Below are positions 33,093 through 42,703 of a DNA stretch of 64,000 bases, piece after piece. Position numbers and translations under genes: made by a program. The notes under the pieces are model-generated. The model was not told the origin of the DNA. It was given only the letters and a program-made list of their open reading frames with translations, and ran no database searches. The stretch is from assembly GCF_020176695.1 (NCBI RefSeq), contig NZ_JAIWIA010000027.1, forward strand, positions 62,001 through 126,000, given 5' to 3'. The stretch comes from Massilia sp. MS-15. Lineage in GTDB: Bacteria > Pseudomonadota > Gammaproteobacteria > Burkholderiales > Burkholderiaceae_D. Numbering within the stretch: the first letter of the stretch is position 1; every line of letters starts with the position of its first letter.

Positions 33093-34511
33093 TTACGGCC
33101 GCGCCGGGCCCGCATACAGGTCGATGATGTCGTTGACCCCATCGCGGCATACCGGGCAGAAGGCCTCGCTGCGGTCGAACATCAGGCACTGCATCGCCGG
33201 ACGGTAGTAGCCGCTGGCTTCGTAGTTGGCGCCCTCGAAGGCGCCGACCGCGTGGCGGTAGGGCCGGCCGGCGAACAGCGCCAGGGTGGCGCGCAGGTCT
33301 TCGCGGAACAGCGCGTCCATCTCGCTTTCCGGGCGCTTGGCCGCGCGCAGCGCCGCCCGCTTCTTCTGGTAGGCACGCGAGGCTTCCTCGTACTCGGCTT
33401 TCGGCCAGGGCGTGGGCAGCGGCGTGCCGGCCTGCACGTGGCGCTTCCACTTGAGGGTGGCCGGGTCGCGCAGCGCGGTGACGTTCGGCTCCCACGGTTC
33501 CATGCGCGTGCCCGATGGCGCATACGCCACCGGCGAGGTGTAGTACTCGTCGGCCAGCCCGGCGAAGTGGTGGCCGAACTCGTGCACGAACAGGTAGTTG
33601 GCCCAGGCATTGCCGGCCGCCGCGGTGCTGAACTGGCCATAGACGCCGCCGCCGCCATAGGTCTCGTTGTTCACCAGGATCTCGATGAACTCGTAGGGCG
33701 CATGCTGGGCGATGTCGCGCAGCGCGCGGTTGTCCAGCGTGAGCACGTAGCGCTCGCTGCCGAAGATGTCGTAGCGGGTGCCCAGCGCCGAAGCATGGTG
33801 CACCCCGGTCGACGGACGGCTGATGCCCGATTGCGCGGTCGGTACGGCGAGTGCCCAGACGTTGAAGTCCTGCGCGCGTTCCTTGAAGGGCGAGACCGAG
33901 AACAGGTACGCGGTCAGGCGCCGCGCGTCCGCCTCGAACTTCTTCAGTTCCGCGCCCGTATAGCCGTCGCCCATGATCAGCAGGTCGACCTTGTCGGCGG
34001 ACGGTCCGCTGACGTGCACCGGAATCGGCTGCGCAGGCGGCGCCGGCTGCCGCTTCACGACCTCCTGCGCATCGGTGTCCACCTCGACGCTCCAGGCCAC
34101 CGAGAACGCGTTGCGCTCGTCGCGCTGGAGGATGCGCACGCGCACCGGGCGGTCCGGCTTGGGAAAGCGCACCGATTCCTGGAAGCTGCGGCTGACCTTG
34201 CTCGCCTCCTCGGTGGTGCGCCACTCGCCGAAGATGGTCGAGAAGCCGCGCGAATACAGCAGCTCGCCCGTCTTCGCATCCACCACCTCGACCCGGTTCT
34301 GGCCGCGGTTGGTGTCGTCGAGCGTGCGCGCCATGCTGCCCGGCCAGGGCAGCGGCTCGATCAGCACACGCTCGAGGGCGTACTGGTCGGACAGGACATT
34401 GCCGCTGTGGGTGTAGTCGAGGCGGACCGTGGCCGGCTGCGGCGCCGCGCTGGCGAGGCCGGTGAAGAATGCCAGGGCGGCGGCGAAGAAGCGGAATGGC
34501 AGGCGGAGCAT
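33093..34511 (-). CDS. Secreted M64-family metallopeptidase
   Basis: 472 residues. Signal peptide MLRLPFRFFAAALAFFTGLASA. After an N-terminal beta-rich domain comes the peptidase domain, starting VDLLIMGDGYTGAELKKFEADA, with zinc site HEFGHHFAGLADEYY (HExxH plus a downstream acidic ligand). M64 is the IgA-protease-like group of Clostridium ramosum and its environmental relatives. The C-terminal 40 residues contain a CPVCRDG motif. It should act outside the cytoplasm on proteins; the natural substrate is unknown. Divergent from a secreted alpha/beta hydrolase gene. Confidence 0.88.
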   Translation of the reverse strand: MLRLPFRFFAAALAFFTGLASAAPQPATVRLDYTHSGNVLSDQYALERVLIEPLPWPGSMARTLDDTNRGQNRVEVVDAKTGELLYSRGFSTIFGEWRTTEEASKVSRSFQESVRFPKPDRPVRVRILQRDERNAFSVAWSVEVDTDAQEVVKRQPAPPAQPIPVHVSGPSADKVDLLIMGDGYTGAELKKFEADARRLTAYLFSVSPFKERAQDFNVWALAVPTAQSGISRPSTGVHHASALGTRYDIFGSERYVLTLDNRALRDIAQHAPYEFIEILVNNETYGGGGVYGQFSTAAAGNAWANYLFVHEFGHHFAGLADEYYTSPVAYAPSGTRMEPWEPNVTALRDPATLKWKRHVQAGTPLPTPWPKAEYEEASRAYQKKRAALRAAKRPESEMDALFREDLRATLALFAGRPYRHAVGAFEGANYEASGYYRPAMQCLMFDRSEAFCPVCRDGVNDIIDLYAGPARP

Positions 34512-34631
34512 GTCGTCCTCGTTCGATGCGAAAACGGCATTGTAGAACGGCTGCCGGATTGTCAGGCATGCCAGTTGTATTCAGCGCAGGAGCAACCTAG
34601 AATCGTCCGGGTAGCGATACATGGAGACGCC

Positions 34632-35675
34632 ATGCACTTCTTCGTACGCAGCATCCTGGCCGCGCTGGCCCTGGCTTCGCCGCTTGCGCAAGCGGCCGGA
34701 TCCACCGCCTGCCAGCCGGGGCAACCGATCCGCGACAGCGGCTACGTCAAGATTGGCGGGATCGCGCAGTGGATCTCGATCGACGGCGCCGACTGCGCCA
34801 AGCCGGCGCTGCTGCTGGTGCATGGCGGTCCGGGCAATCCGATCTCGATCTACGAGAACGATCCCTACGCGTCCTGGACCAGGGACTACGTCGTCGTCCA
34901 CTGGGACCAGCGCGCCAGTGGCCTGACCTGGGGGCGCAACGCGCCGGCCGAGGACACGCCGCTCACGCTGGCCCAGATGCGCGACGACGGCATCGCACTG
35001 TCGCGCCACCTGCTGGCACGCCTGGGCAAGCGCAAGCTGGTGCTGCTTGGCAGCTCCTGGGGGTCGATCCTGGGCGGGCACATGGCCGCGCATGGCCCGG
35101 AACTGTATTGCGCCTGGATGCCGGTGGCGCAGGTCGTCAACGGGGCCGATACCATGCGCGCCTCGCGCGAGATCATCCTGGCCCGCGCCCGCGCGGCAGG
35201 CGACCAGGCCACCGTCGAGAGAATCACCGCGCTTGGGGCGCCGCCCTGGACCAACCCGCGCAACTTCGGCATCCTGCGCCGCGCGGTCCGCAAGTACGAG
35301 GCGCTGGTATCCGACCCGGCCACGGCCGCCTGGATGGCATGGAAGGCGGCGCGCAATACGCCCAAGGCGCGTGCCGACTACGAGGCGGCCGAGGACTACT
35401 CGTACATCCAGTTCATCGGCATGAAAGGCGACGGCATCGCCTCGACCGTGGACATGGCGGCGCAGGCGGCCCGCTTCGGGATGCCGGTCTACATGGTGCA
35501 TGGAGACCAGGACCTGCTGGCGCCCAAGGAGATCGCGCAGCGCTACTTCGCGCGGATCGCGGCGCCGCGCAAGCAGCTGGTGGTGGTCGAGCGCGCCGGG
35601 CACGATCCGAACATTCCCCTGATCGACGCACAGGCGCGCCTGCTTGCCAGCGCGCTGGGCGGACGCTGCGAATGA
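34632..35675 (+). CDS. Exported alpha/beta hydrolase, prolyl aminopeptidase-like
   Basis: 347 residues. Signal peptide MHFFVRSILAALALASPLAQA. Alpha/beta-hydrolase core: oxyanion region LLLVHGGPGNPIS, WDQRASGLT (the DQRG-like motif of proline iminopeptidases), nucleophile elbow GSSWGS, acid HGDQDLL and His in RAGHDPN. It may take N-terminal residues off peptides in the periplasm. Start set at ATG 34632 behind GGAGA. It converges with a cyanophycinase-like gene, 4 bp apart. Confidence 0.87.
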   Translation: MHFFVRSILAALALASPLAQAAGSTACQPGQPIRDSGYVKIGGIAQWISIDGADCAKPALLLVHGGPGNPISIYENDPYASWTRDYVVVHWDQRASGLTWGRNAPAEDTPLTLAQMRDDGIALSRHLLARLGKRKLVLLGSSWGSILGGHMAAHGPELYCAWMPVAQVVNGADTMRASREIILARARAAGDQATVERITALGAPPWTNPRNFGILRRAVRKYEALVSDPATAAWMAWKAARNTPKARADYEAAEDYSYIQFIGMKGDGIASTVDMAAQAARFGMPVYMVHGDQDLLAPKEIAQRYFARIAAPRKQLVVVERAGHDPNIPLIDAQARLLASALGGRCE

Positions 35676-35679
35676 AGGC

Positions 35680-36984
35680 TCACCTGGCCGCGCCGACCCG
35701 GCCGCCGCCTGCCACGGCGTCGAGCCGCCAGTACTGGTACAGCGGGTGCTGCACGACGATCGGCCGGATATCGAGCCGCAGCTTGTACACCGAGTACTGC
35801 TCGGTGAGCGCGGACTGGTAGCCGACGCTGTCATGGCTGCGGGATAGCCGGAACTCGAAGCCGAGCTCGGGCTGGACCGCATGCGGGCTGTCCAGCGACA
35901 GGCCGATGGCCTCGGACTGGTCGCTGTCGATCAGCCTGGACATCAGTTCGACCACGGTACTGTGGCCAAGGATATCGGCCGAGAACAGGGGTTCGCGGTA
36001 ATACGGCCGGGCCGGATCGATCCGGTTGTCCCGCTTGTCGGGCGCGGGCGTGAAGACGTGCGTGCGCAGGTGGAAGCGGTCGCCATTGTCGAGGTAGCTC
36101 AGGCGCACGTTGCTGAGCTCGAGCGGGCCGTCCTGGGCCACCGCCTTCGACAGGTCGACCAGCAGGGCGCCGCGGTAGCCGATCACCTCGACCTCGCGGC
36201 TGGGCGCCACCACCATGGCGGTGTTCTCGTCGATCCCAAGTCCCAGCTGGTAGCCCTTCTTGAGCATGGCCGGCAGCATGCGCGCGAAGCGGCCGCGCAC
36301 CAAGAGGTGCTGGTCGATGAACACCTCGTCGCCAATGAAGCCGAGGCCGGGCGCGATTTCGCCGCCCTCATCGAGGCCGAGCTTGAGTGTGGCCAGCACC
36401 GGCTTCGGGTGGCCGAACATGGTGCTGCTCATGATGGCGGCGCCGGCGCTGGTGCCGCCGATCATGCCGCCGCCGCGGTACAGCTCCCACAAGGCGTCGA
36501 GGATACGGGTATTGCTGCCGTCGGGGCGGCGCAGCGCGCGCGTGATGCGGGCCTGGTCGCCGCCGGAGAAGAAGGCGCCGCCGGCCGCGCGCACCGCGGC
36601 CGCCAGGGCCGGGTCTTCGGCCGCCGCCTGGTAGTCGGTGCCGGCCAGGCGCGGCGCGACCGGCACGAAGAAGGCCTGGGCGCCGTAGTGCCTGAAGCGC
36701 TCGACCAGGGCCTGGCCGGTCTTGTCCGGGCTGGCCGAGGCGGAAGCGAACACGGCGATGCGGGCGCCCTTGCCGCCCGCCAGCTGGACCATGCGTTCCC
36801 ACACGGCGGCATTGTCGCCACGCAGCGCGCCGCCGATGATGACAAGCGAGCCCTTGGGCTGGGATGCGGAAACGGAGGAGTCGGGTGCTGCGGCAACAGC
36901 GGGCAGGCTGGTCCAGCAGGTGCAGGCCAGCAGGCAGCGGAGCAGGATACGAACGACAAGCTGGAAAGCGACAGGTTGACACAT
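35680..36984 (-). CDS. Exported cyanophycinase-like protein (peptidase S51 fold)
   Basis: 434 residues. Hydrophobic signal sequence (about residues 8-33), then KGSLVIIGGALRGDNAAVWERM, GGAFFSGGDQARITRAL, nucleophile Ser in GGMIGGTSAGAAIMS, and FIDQHLLVRGRFARML. This is the cyanophycinase/peptidase E layout, with an extra C-terminal domain of about 120 residues that I do not recognise. Secreted cyanophycinases let bacteria use cyanophycin as a nitrogen source; that activity is inferred from the fold only. Confidence 0.86.
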   Translation of the reverse strand: MCQPVAFQLVVRILLRCLLACTCWTSLPAVAAAPDSSVSASQPKGSLVIIGGALRGDNAAVWERMVQLAGGKGARIAVFASASASPDKTGQALVERFRHYGAQAFFVPVAPRLAGTDYQAAAEDPALAAAVRAAGGAFFSGGDQARITRALRRPDGSNTRILDALWELYRGGGMIGGTSAGAAIMSSTMFGHPKPVLATLKLGLDEGGEIAPGLGFIGDEVFIDQHLLVRGRFARMLPAMLKKGYQLGLGIDENTAMVVAPSREVEVIGYRGALLVDLSKAVAQDGPLELSNVRLSYLDNGDRFHLRTHVFTPAPDKRDNRIDPARPYYREPLFSADILGHSTVVELMSRLIDSDQSEAIGLSLDSPHAVQPELGFEFRLSRSHDSVGYQSALTEQYSVYKLRLDIRPIVVQHPLYQYWRLDAVAGGGRVGAAR

Positions 36985-37053
36985 ACGGCTTCCTTCGAGG
37001 CTCGGGACAATCCTAAGCCTGATTCGGGAAGCCTGTCGCCGTCTTGCGTCTGC

Positions 37054-37491
37054 TCAGGACAAATATATGTTCGGAAAGTAACGTTCCATCAGCGTCTCCG
37101 GACGTTGCGGCGCGGTGAAGCCGAAGCGCTCGTACAGGCCGTGCGCATCGGTCGTGGCCAGCATGAAACGGCGCAGCTTTTGCAGGCTGGGATGGCGCAG
37201 GACCACCCCGACCAGCTGCTTGCCATAGCCGCGGCCGCGGTATTCCGGCACCACGAACACGTCCACCAGGTTGGCGAAGGTGGCGAAGTCGGTGATCACG
37301 CGCGCGAAGGCGATCTGGCGCCCGTCGAGGTAGCCGCCGAAACACAGTGAATTCTCGATGGCGCGCTCGACGATCGGGCGCGAGATACCCACCGCCCAGG
37401 TCGACTGCTCGCTGAGGAAGCGGTAGATCATCGGGATGTCCAGCTGCGTCTGGTCGGTGCTGACCTGGAAGCTCGAATCGTTGGTAATCAT
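37054..37491 (-). CDS. GNAT N-acetyltransferase
   Basis: 145 residues. Compact GNAT: FGGYLDGRQIAFARVITD, acetyl-CoA-binding VFVVPEYRGRGYGKQLVGVVL and LYERFGFTAPQRPETLMER. Substrate unknown. Start at 37491 (MITNDSS) gives the normal family length; the frame is open another 21 codons upstream. Confidence 0.82.
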   Translation of the reverse strand: MITNDSSFQVSTDQTQLDIPMIYRFLSEQSTWAVGISRPIVERAIENSLCFGGYLDGRQIAFARVITDFATFANLVDVFVVPEYRGRGYGKQLVGVVLRHPSLQKLRRFMLATTDAHGLYERFGFTAPQRPETLMERYFPNIYLS

Positions 37492-37569
37492 GGAAGCGGT
37501 GAGTCTGTCTGGCTTAAAAACCAATTCTAGCGCCGTTTGCCGCATGCACAACACGCGATTGCGGTGGGC

Positions 37570-38163
37570 TCAGCCATTGCGCAGGTAGCGCTCGGGCAGC
37601 GGCAGCTTGGCGTCTTCCGCGCGCCAGACCAGGCTCAGCACGTACCAGCGCTTGCCGTCATGGATGAGCTGGATGCTGTTGATGCCGCGTACGAAAGGCT
37701 GGGCGTCGTCCTTCGCGTGGCGCGCCTCGTAGGTACTGAACACATGGGCGATCTGGCCATAGGTCTCGACGGTGCGCGCCTTTTCGCTTTCGAAGAAGCC
37801 CATGGTGGCGAAGGCCTTGGTATTACGCGCGATATAGTCATCAGGGGTCATGGCGCGGAACACATAGCTGCCGTCCGGACGCGCGCCGACCGCACCCATC
37901 CGCCCTTCCGGCGCGAACAGCGAACGCATGCGGTTCCAGTCGCGCGCGGCGCCGGCCGGGCCCGAGATCACGTCGTACAGCGCGGCCACGATGGCGTCGA
38001 TCGAGGCGACGTCGGCCGGGCGGGCGGCCGGCATGCCGGGTGCCGCCGGCGCGGGCGGGGCGGCGATGCCGGTGGGGGTGGCGGGCGCTGCCTGCTGTGC
38101 CAGCGCCGCCGGCGCTGCCAGGGCCAGCGTCACGGCGAGGCCGAGTGGAGCGAATCGGGTCAT
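37570..38163 (-). CDS. Exported NTF2-like (SnoaL/DUF4440 fold) protein
   Basis: 197 residues. Signal peptide [22 protein letters not shown], an Ala/Pro-rich spacer (about 24-50), then an NTF2-like cone: [49 protein letters not shown] and [19 protein letters not shown]. Such domains bind small ligands or act as simple hydratases or isomerases; no catalytic assignment is possible here. Confidence 0.8.
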   Translation of the reverse strand: MTRFAPLGLAVTLALAAPAALAQQAAPATPTGIAAPPAPAAPGMPAARPADVASIDAIVAALYDVISGPAGAARDWNRMRSLFAPEGRMGAVGARPDGSYVFRAMTPDDYIARNTKAFATMGFFESEKARTVETYGQIAHVFSTYEARHAKDDAQPFVRGINSIQLIHDGKRWYVLSLVWRAEDAKLPLPERYLRNG

Positions 38164-38308
38164 GGGGTCTCCCTGCTATTGTAATTGGGTGAAGAGGTGG
38201 CTCCATGATCACGCATTTGCGCATGCTTGTCACCCGCCATGGGTGGGGGCGCCGGCCAGGCAGCGGGGGGACAGTTATAATTCTGCGATACCCAACCTGG
38301 ATCCCACC

Positions 38309-39706
38309 ATGACCGATCAATTTTCCAAGAAAGCCGAGGCCTGGTCCGCGCGCTTCACCGAACCCGTCTCCGACCTCGTCAAGCGCTACACCGCCTCGGT
38401 GTTCTTCGACAAGCGCCTGGCACCGTACGACATCCAGGGCTCGCTGGCCCATGCCGAGATGCTGGCCGCGCAAGGCATCATCAGCGAACAGGACCGCGCC
38501 GAGATCGAACGCGGCATGGCCCAGATCAAGGGCGAAATCGAAGCCGGCAAGTTCGAATGGCTGCTCGACCTGGAAGACGTGCACCTGAACATCGAGAAGC
38601 GCCTGACCGAACTGGTGGGCGATGCGGGCAAGCGCCTGCATACGGGCCGCTCGCGCAACGACCAGGTCGCCACCGACATCCGCCTGTACGTGCGCGCGGC
38701 GATCGACGACATCCTCGGCCTCTTGGGGAGCCTGCGCGGCGCCCTGCTCGACCTGGCCGAGCGCCATGCCGACACCATCATGCCGGGCTTTACCCATTTG
38801 CAGGTGGCCCAGCCGATCACCTTTGGCCACCACATGCTGGCCTATGTCGAGATGTTCGGCCGCGACGCCGAGCGCATGCAGGATGCGCGCCGCCGCGTGA
38901 ACCGCCTGCCGCTGGGCGCGGCCGCCCTGGCCGGCACCACCTTCCCGATCGACCGCCTGCGCGTGGCGAAAACCCTGGGCTTCGAGGATGTCTGCCACAA
39001 CTCGCTGGACGCCGTGTCCGACCGCGATTTCGCGATCGAGTTCACCGCCGCCGCGGCGCTCGTCATGGTGCACGTGTCGCGCTTCTCGGAAGAGCTGGTC
39101 ATGTGGATGAGCCCGCGCATCGGTTTCATCGACATCGCCGACCGCTTCTGCACCGGTTCCTCGATCATGCCGCAAAAGAAGAACCCGGACGTGCCGGAAC
39201 TGGCGCGTGGCAAGACCGGCCGCGTGGTTGGCCACCTGAACGGTCTCCTGATGCTGATGAAAGGCCAGCCGCTGGCCTACAACAAGGACAACCAGGAAGA
39301 CAAGGAGCCGCTGTTCGACACCATCGACACCCTGACCGACACGCTGCGCATCTTCGCCGACATGGCGGGCGGCATCACGGTAAAGGCCGACAACATGCGC
39401 GCCGCCGCCCTGCAGGGCTATGCCACCGCCACCGACCTGGCCGACTACCTGGTCAAGAAGGGCCTGCCCTTCCGCGACGCGCATGAAGCCGTGGCGCACG
39501 CGGTGCGCGCCTGCGACGACGCCCGATGCGACCTGGCCGAGATGTCGCTCGAGCAGCTGCGCGCATTCTCGCCGCTGATCGGGCAGGACGTGTTCGCGGT
39601 GCTGACCCTGGAAGGCTCGGTGGCGGCGCGCGACCACGTGGGCGGCACCGCGCCGAACCAGGTGCGCGCGGCGATCGCGCGCGTGCGCCAGCAGCTCGCG
39701 GAGTGA
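38309..39706 (+). CDS. argH: Argininosuccinate lyase
   Basis: 465 residues. Splits argininosuccinate into arginine and fumarate, last step of arginine synthesis. Fumarase/aspartase superfamily motifs: [33 protein letters not shown], and the signature [15 protein letters not shown] with the catalytic Ser. Start ATG 38309 gives the family N-terminus ([16 protein letters not shown]). A REP-type repeat begins 3 bp after the stop. Confidence 0.97.
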   Translation: MTDQFSKKAEAWSARFTEPVSDLVKRYTASVFFDKRLAPYDIQGSLAHAEMLAAQGIISEQDRAEIERGMAQIKGEIEAGKFEWLLDLEDVHLNIEKRLTELVGDAGKRLHTGRSRNDQVATDIRLYVRAAIDDILGLLGSLRGALLDLAERHADTIMPGFTHLQVAQPITFGHHMLAYVEMFGRDAERMQDARRRVNRLPLGAAALAGTTFPIDRLRVAKTLGFEDVCHNSLDAVSDRDFAIEFTAAAALVMVHVSRFSEELVMWMSPRIGFIDIADRFCTGSSIMPQKKNPDVPELARGKTGRVVGHLNGLLMLMKGQPLAYNKDNQEDKEPLFDTIDTLTDTLRIFADMAGGITVKADNMRAAALQGYATATDLADYLVKKGLPFRDAHEAVAHAVRACDDARCDLAEMSLEQLRAFSPLIGQDVFAVLTLEGSVAARDHVGGTAPNQVRAAIARVRQQLAE

Positions 39707-39709
39707 TGT

Positions 39710-39820
39710 GTAGGGTGGGCGGATCTCCCGCCCACGCGTTCAACCATCGTCAACATTGAACGGCAAGCGTCATGCCATTGTGTCGTTCAACGCGCCGACG
39801 GCGAGCCATCCACCACGCTA
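39710..39820. repeat. REP-type inverted pair, copy C (right half decayed)
   Basis: Left element is intact (GTAGGGTGGGCGG, loop ATCT, CCGCCCACGCG, TTCAAC tail) from 39710. The right half (about 39785-39820) is recognisable but mutated: GTTCAACGCG then GACGGCGAGCCATCCACC. It fills the whole gap between the argH and rsgA stop codons; the rsgA TAG coincides with the CTAG form of the right-hand head. Confidence 0.75.
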
Positions 39821-40852
39821 GCGTCCGCGCTTGTCACGGCCACGCTGCTTCGCTTCCTTCATCAACACCTTCCACTTCCCGCGTTCGGCGATCCGCTCCA
39901 GCGCCGTCTGCTCCGCCCGCCTTACCTCGCGCAACAGCTTGCGATAGTGCTGCAGGCGATCCGCATCCACCACATCCCGCACCGCGCATCCCGGCTCGCT
40001 CGCATGGCGGCAGTCGCGGAATTGGCAGCCTTCCGCCAGCGCCGCGATGTCCTTGAAGGTCAGCTCCAGCGCATCCTCGTCCGCATCCGGCTGCCAGGCG
40101 CGCAGGCCCGGCGTATCGATGATGCAGGCGCCGCCCGGACAGCGGTGCAGCGAACGCGCCGTGGTCGTGTGGCGACCGCGGTCGTCGCCATGGCGGGTGC
40201 CGCCGGTGGCCTGCAGGCTGCCGGTCAAGGCGTTGGTGAGCGTGGACTTGCCGACGCCCGAGGACCCGAGCAGCACCAGGGTCTGCCCTGCCCCCAGCCA
40301 GGGCGCCAGCACGCCGGTGTCAAGCTGCTGCGCCGGAATCAGCGACAGCAGCGGCACATCCCCGGGAATGCGCTGGCGCAGCTGCGCGCTCCTGCCCTCC
40401 ACCTCGCTGCCGATGTCGGGCTTGGTCAGGACCATGACCGCTTCCAGGCCGCAGGCCCGCACCAGGGCGATGCAGCGCTCCATGCGGCGCGGATTGAAAT
40501 CATTGTCCAGGCCCATCAGCAGCAATGCGGTATCGACATTGCTGGCGAGGACCTGGCTGCCCGACGGGGTCCGGCGTGACAGCCGGGTGAAGGCATCGAG
40601 GGTGCGATCGATCCACCAGTCACCCTGACCTGGGGTGGCGAGCACCCAGTCGCCCACCACGGCCTGGCCAGTGGACACGAAGCGCGCATGGCGCGCCGGG
40701 AAAGACGCGCGCCCGTCATCGAGCGTGAACTCGTCGCGCTGGACCGAGGTCACGCGTGCGAGGCGGTGGCGCGGCATTGCCGCCGCGAGTTGCGAGACGA
40801 AATGTTGCTTGAAGCCGATCCGGTGCAGGGTCGGGAAATCGAGGTCGATCAT
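39818..40852 (-). CDS. rsgA: Ribosome small subunit-dependent GTPase A
   Basis: 344 residues. Circularly permuted GTPase that helps 30S maturation: the G4 motif (VLTKPD) comes before G1 (GSSGVGKSTLTNAL) and G3 (DTPGLRAW), after an N-terminal OB-fold. The C-terminal zinc knuckle CQFRDCRHASEPGC is intact. Converges on argH with a decayed REP pair between them. Confidence 0.95.
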   Translation of the reverse strand: MIDLDFPTLHRIGFKQHFVSQLAAAMPRHRLARVTSVQRDEFTLDDGRASFPARHARFVSTGQAVVGDWVLATPGQGDWWIDRTLDAFTRLSRRTPSGSQVLASNVDTALLLMGLDNDFNPRRMERCIALVRACGLEAVMVLTKPDIGSEVEGRSAQLRQRIPGDVPLLSLIPAQQLDTGVLAPWLGAGQTLVLLGSSGVGKSTLTNALTGSLQATGGTRHGDDRGRHTTTARSLHRCPGGACIIDTPGLRAWQPDADEDALELTFKDIAALAEGCQFRDCRHASEPGCAVRDVVDADRLQHYRKLLREVRRAEQTALERIAERGKWKVLMKEAKQRGRDKRGR

Positions 40853-41182
40853 GACGATGTGTTTTCCAATTCAAGGGCGCACGGGCGTGCGCAGGCAGCC
40901 GCGTCGATGACGCGGCAGGAACAAGGAATGGAAGGTCGGCGCCTAGGAGTCTTGATGCGCCCCGGACATCGTCGGGAAGCGGATCAGGCGGCCGACCGGA
41001 GGGCGGTATCAGGCTGATGCATACGGCGGCTCCCCGGATCGGTTGAATGGACCGGTAGTCTGGCAGCGCAGTGGCGAAAGGTCAAGCGCCTGGCGGCAAG
41101 CATGGGAGCGAAGGCAGGGGAGCGAAGGCAAGGCGCCGTTTGCGCTAAGCTGCACGATCATCCATCCAGGGAGATTGCACCC
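40853..41182. other. 330-bp gap between rsgA and the HAD phosphatase gene
   Basis: No gene is supported. It contains the divergent upstream regions of rsgA and the HAD gene and a short direct repeat, GGGAGCGAAGGCA twice within 41104-41131. I see no tRNA, riboswitch or convincing promoter. Confidence 0.5.
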
Positions 41183-41866
41183 GTGACGCCCACCAACCCC
41201 GCCGTCCTGCCTACGCGCGCTTACGCCGCCTTCCTGTTCGACATGGACGGCACCATCCTCACGTCGATCAAGTCCGCCGAGCGCGTCTGGAGCGCCTGGG
41301 CGCTCCGGCATGGACTCGATCCGGACACCTTCGTTCCGACCATCCATGGCAAGCGCACCGAGGACACCATCCGCAAGCTCGGCCTCCCCGGCGTCGATCC
41401 CGTCGCAGAGGCGCTGGGCATTGCACTGGCCGAGATCGAGGACGTGGCCGACATCGAAGAAATCGCCGGCGTGGGCCGCTTCCTGGCCAGCCTGCCGAGC
41501 GGGCGCTGGGCCATCGTGACCTCGGCTTCGCGCCCCCTGGCCACGGCGCGCATCCGCGCGGCCGGGCTGCCGCTGCCACCCCTGCTGGTGGCGGCCGAGG
41601 ACGTGAAGCACGGCAAGCCAGCCCCCGATCCCTTCCTGCTGGGCGCGAAAAAACTGGGCGTGGCGCCGCAGGATTGCCTGGTGTTCGAGGACACGCCGAT
41701 CGGCCTGGCGGCCGCCGAAAGCGCCGGCATGGACAGCATCATCGTCACCGCCACTCACACGCATCCGGTCGAAACGCGTTCGGCCCGAGTGCCGGACTAT
41801 GCGGACCTCGTTGCCGTGCGTACAGAAAGTGGATTGCTGAAGGTGCAGCGCAGGATCGGGCACTGA
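41183..41866 (+). CDS. HAD-superfamily phosphatase (subfamily IA)
   Basis: 227 residues from a GTG. HAD motifs: I FLFDMDGTI (nucleophile Asp20), II VTSASR, III Lys in VKHGKPAPD, IV VFEDTPIG. A helical cap domain follows motif I. The closest well-known types are sugar-phosphate or glycerol-phosphate phosphatases, but the substrate is not readable. GTG 41183 was chosen because AGGGAG lies about 9 bp upstream; an ATG 27 codons earlier has no ribosome site and its added residues match nothing. Confidence 0.85.
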   Translation: MTPTNPAVLPTRAYAAFLFDMDGTILTSIKSAERVWSAWALRHGLDPDTFVPTIHGKRTEDTIRKLGLPGVDPVAEALGIALAEIEDVADIEEIAGVGRFLASLPSGRWAIVTSASRPLATARIRAAGLPLPPLLVAAEDVKHGKPAPDPFLLGAKKLGVAPQDCLVFEDTPIGLAAAESAGMDSIIVTATHTHPVETRSARVPDYADLVAVRTESGLLKVQRRIGH

Positions 41867-41946
41867 GTCAGCCACCGAGCGAACATCTTGTGCTGGCATG
41901 GATGATACCCAGATGAAGGGTATCGACATCGACCAGGGAGGTGCCC

Positions 41947-42174
41947 ATGCACCGCTACCGCAACACCAGCGGCGAGTCAGGCGTGCTCGCCTATGACATC
42001 GGCCAGGACTCGATCACCATCCAGTTCCAGGGTGGCGAGCGCTACCTGTACACCGAACGCAGTGCCGGCGCCGAGAATATTGCCAGGATGCAGGAACTGG
42101 CGCGCGAGGGACGCGGGCTGTCGACCTTCGTCAGCCAGCACATCCGTAGCCGCTATGCGCGCAAATTGAACTGA
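41947..42174 (+). CDS. Small KTSC-like protein
   Basis: 75 residues. The pattern GVLAYDIGQDSITIQFQGGERYLY followed by a helix and a C-terminal ISxY-like end (FVSQHIRSRYARKLN) resembles the KTSC domain, a small fold found alone or fused to lysyl-tRNA synthetases. Function unknown. ATG with AGGGAGG five bases upstream. Two bases separate its stop from that of the convergent cupin gene. Confidence 0.7.
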   Translation: MHRYRNTSGESGVLAYDIGQDSITIQFQGGERYLYTERSAGAENIARMQELAREGRGLSTFVSQHIRSRYARKLN

Positions 42175-42176
42175 AC

Positions 42177-42641
42177 TCAGCCGCGCGGAGGATAGGGCGA
42201 ACCGTCCTTGTGCGTATAGGCAGCCGTGGCGCCGTCGTAGCGCAGGTCGATGTCGGGATAGGTGGCGACATCCTCCTTGATGCGCGAGCCGACGCACAGG
42301 AACACACCCGGCCCCCAGCTGCGGTTGACCAGGTGGTGCCCGTTCGGCCTTCCCCCCGGGAAGGCCGCGCAGTCGCCTGCGCGCATGATGGTTTCCCCTT
42401 CGTCGGTGACCAGCACCAGTTCTCCCGACACCATCATCACGAACTCGTCCTCGTGCGAATGCCAGTGGCGCTGCGACGAGGCTGCGCCCGGCTGCAGCTC
42501 GACCAGGTTCACGCCGAACTGGCTCAGGCCGCCAGCTTCGCCAAGGGCCTGCCTGGTGCGTCCGTCCACCAGTTCGGCAAAGGCTTCCGGATAGCCGGTT
42601 CCTTTCAGTACAGGAATGCTGCTCAGGTCCAGTCTCGACAT
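42177..42641 (-). CDS. Cupin-domain protein
   Basis: 154 residues. A single cupin barrel: motif 1 around RHWHSHEDEFVMMVSGELVLV (the metal His/His/Glu set is visible) and motif 2 CAAFPGGRPNGHHLVNRS. It could be a small metal-dependent isomerase, dioxygenase or binding protein. It lies 62 bp downstream of paaZ on the same strand, beyond a strong hairpin, so it may be read through from the paa operon; a catabolic role is only a guess. Confidence 0.82.
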   Translation of the reverse strand: MSRLDLSSIPVLKGTGYPEAFAELVDGRTRQALGEAGGLSQFGVNLVELQPGAASSQRHWHSHEDEFVMMVSGELVLVTDEGETIMRAGDCAAFPGGRPNGHHLVNRSWGPGVFLCVGSRIKEDVATYPDIDLRYDGATAAYTHKDGSPYPPRG

Positions 42642-42664
42642 GCGAAGGGTCTCCTTGCTTGGTT

Positions 42665-42688
42665 GCGAAGACGGGAATCCGTCTTCGC
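42665..42688. terminator. Strong hairpin after the paa operon
   Basis: Perfect 10-bp stem GCGAAGACGG / CCGTCTTCGC with a GAAT loop, 16 bp beyond the paaZ stop. No T tract follows on either strand, so it may be an attenuator or mRNA-stabilising 3' end rather than a full intrinsic terminator. Confidence 0.5.
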
Positions 42689-42703
42689 TACGCTTGGCTA
42701 CAT

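Noticed and set aside
40928-41017. A 29-codon frame with a purine-rich upstream stretch in the rsgA-HAD gap.
   Set aside because: Too short and without any supporting feature.
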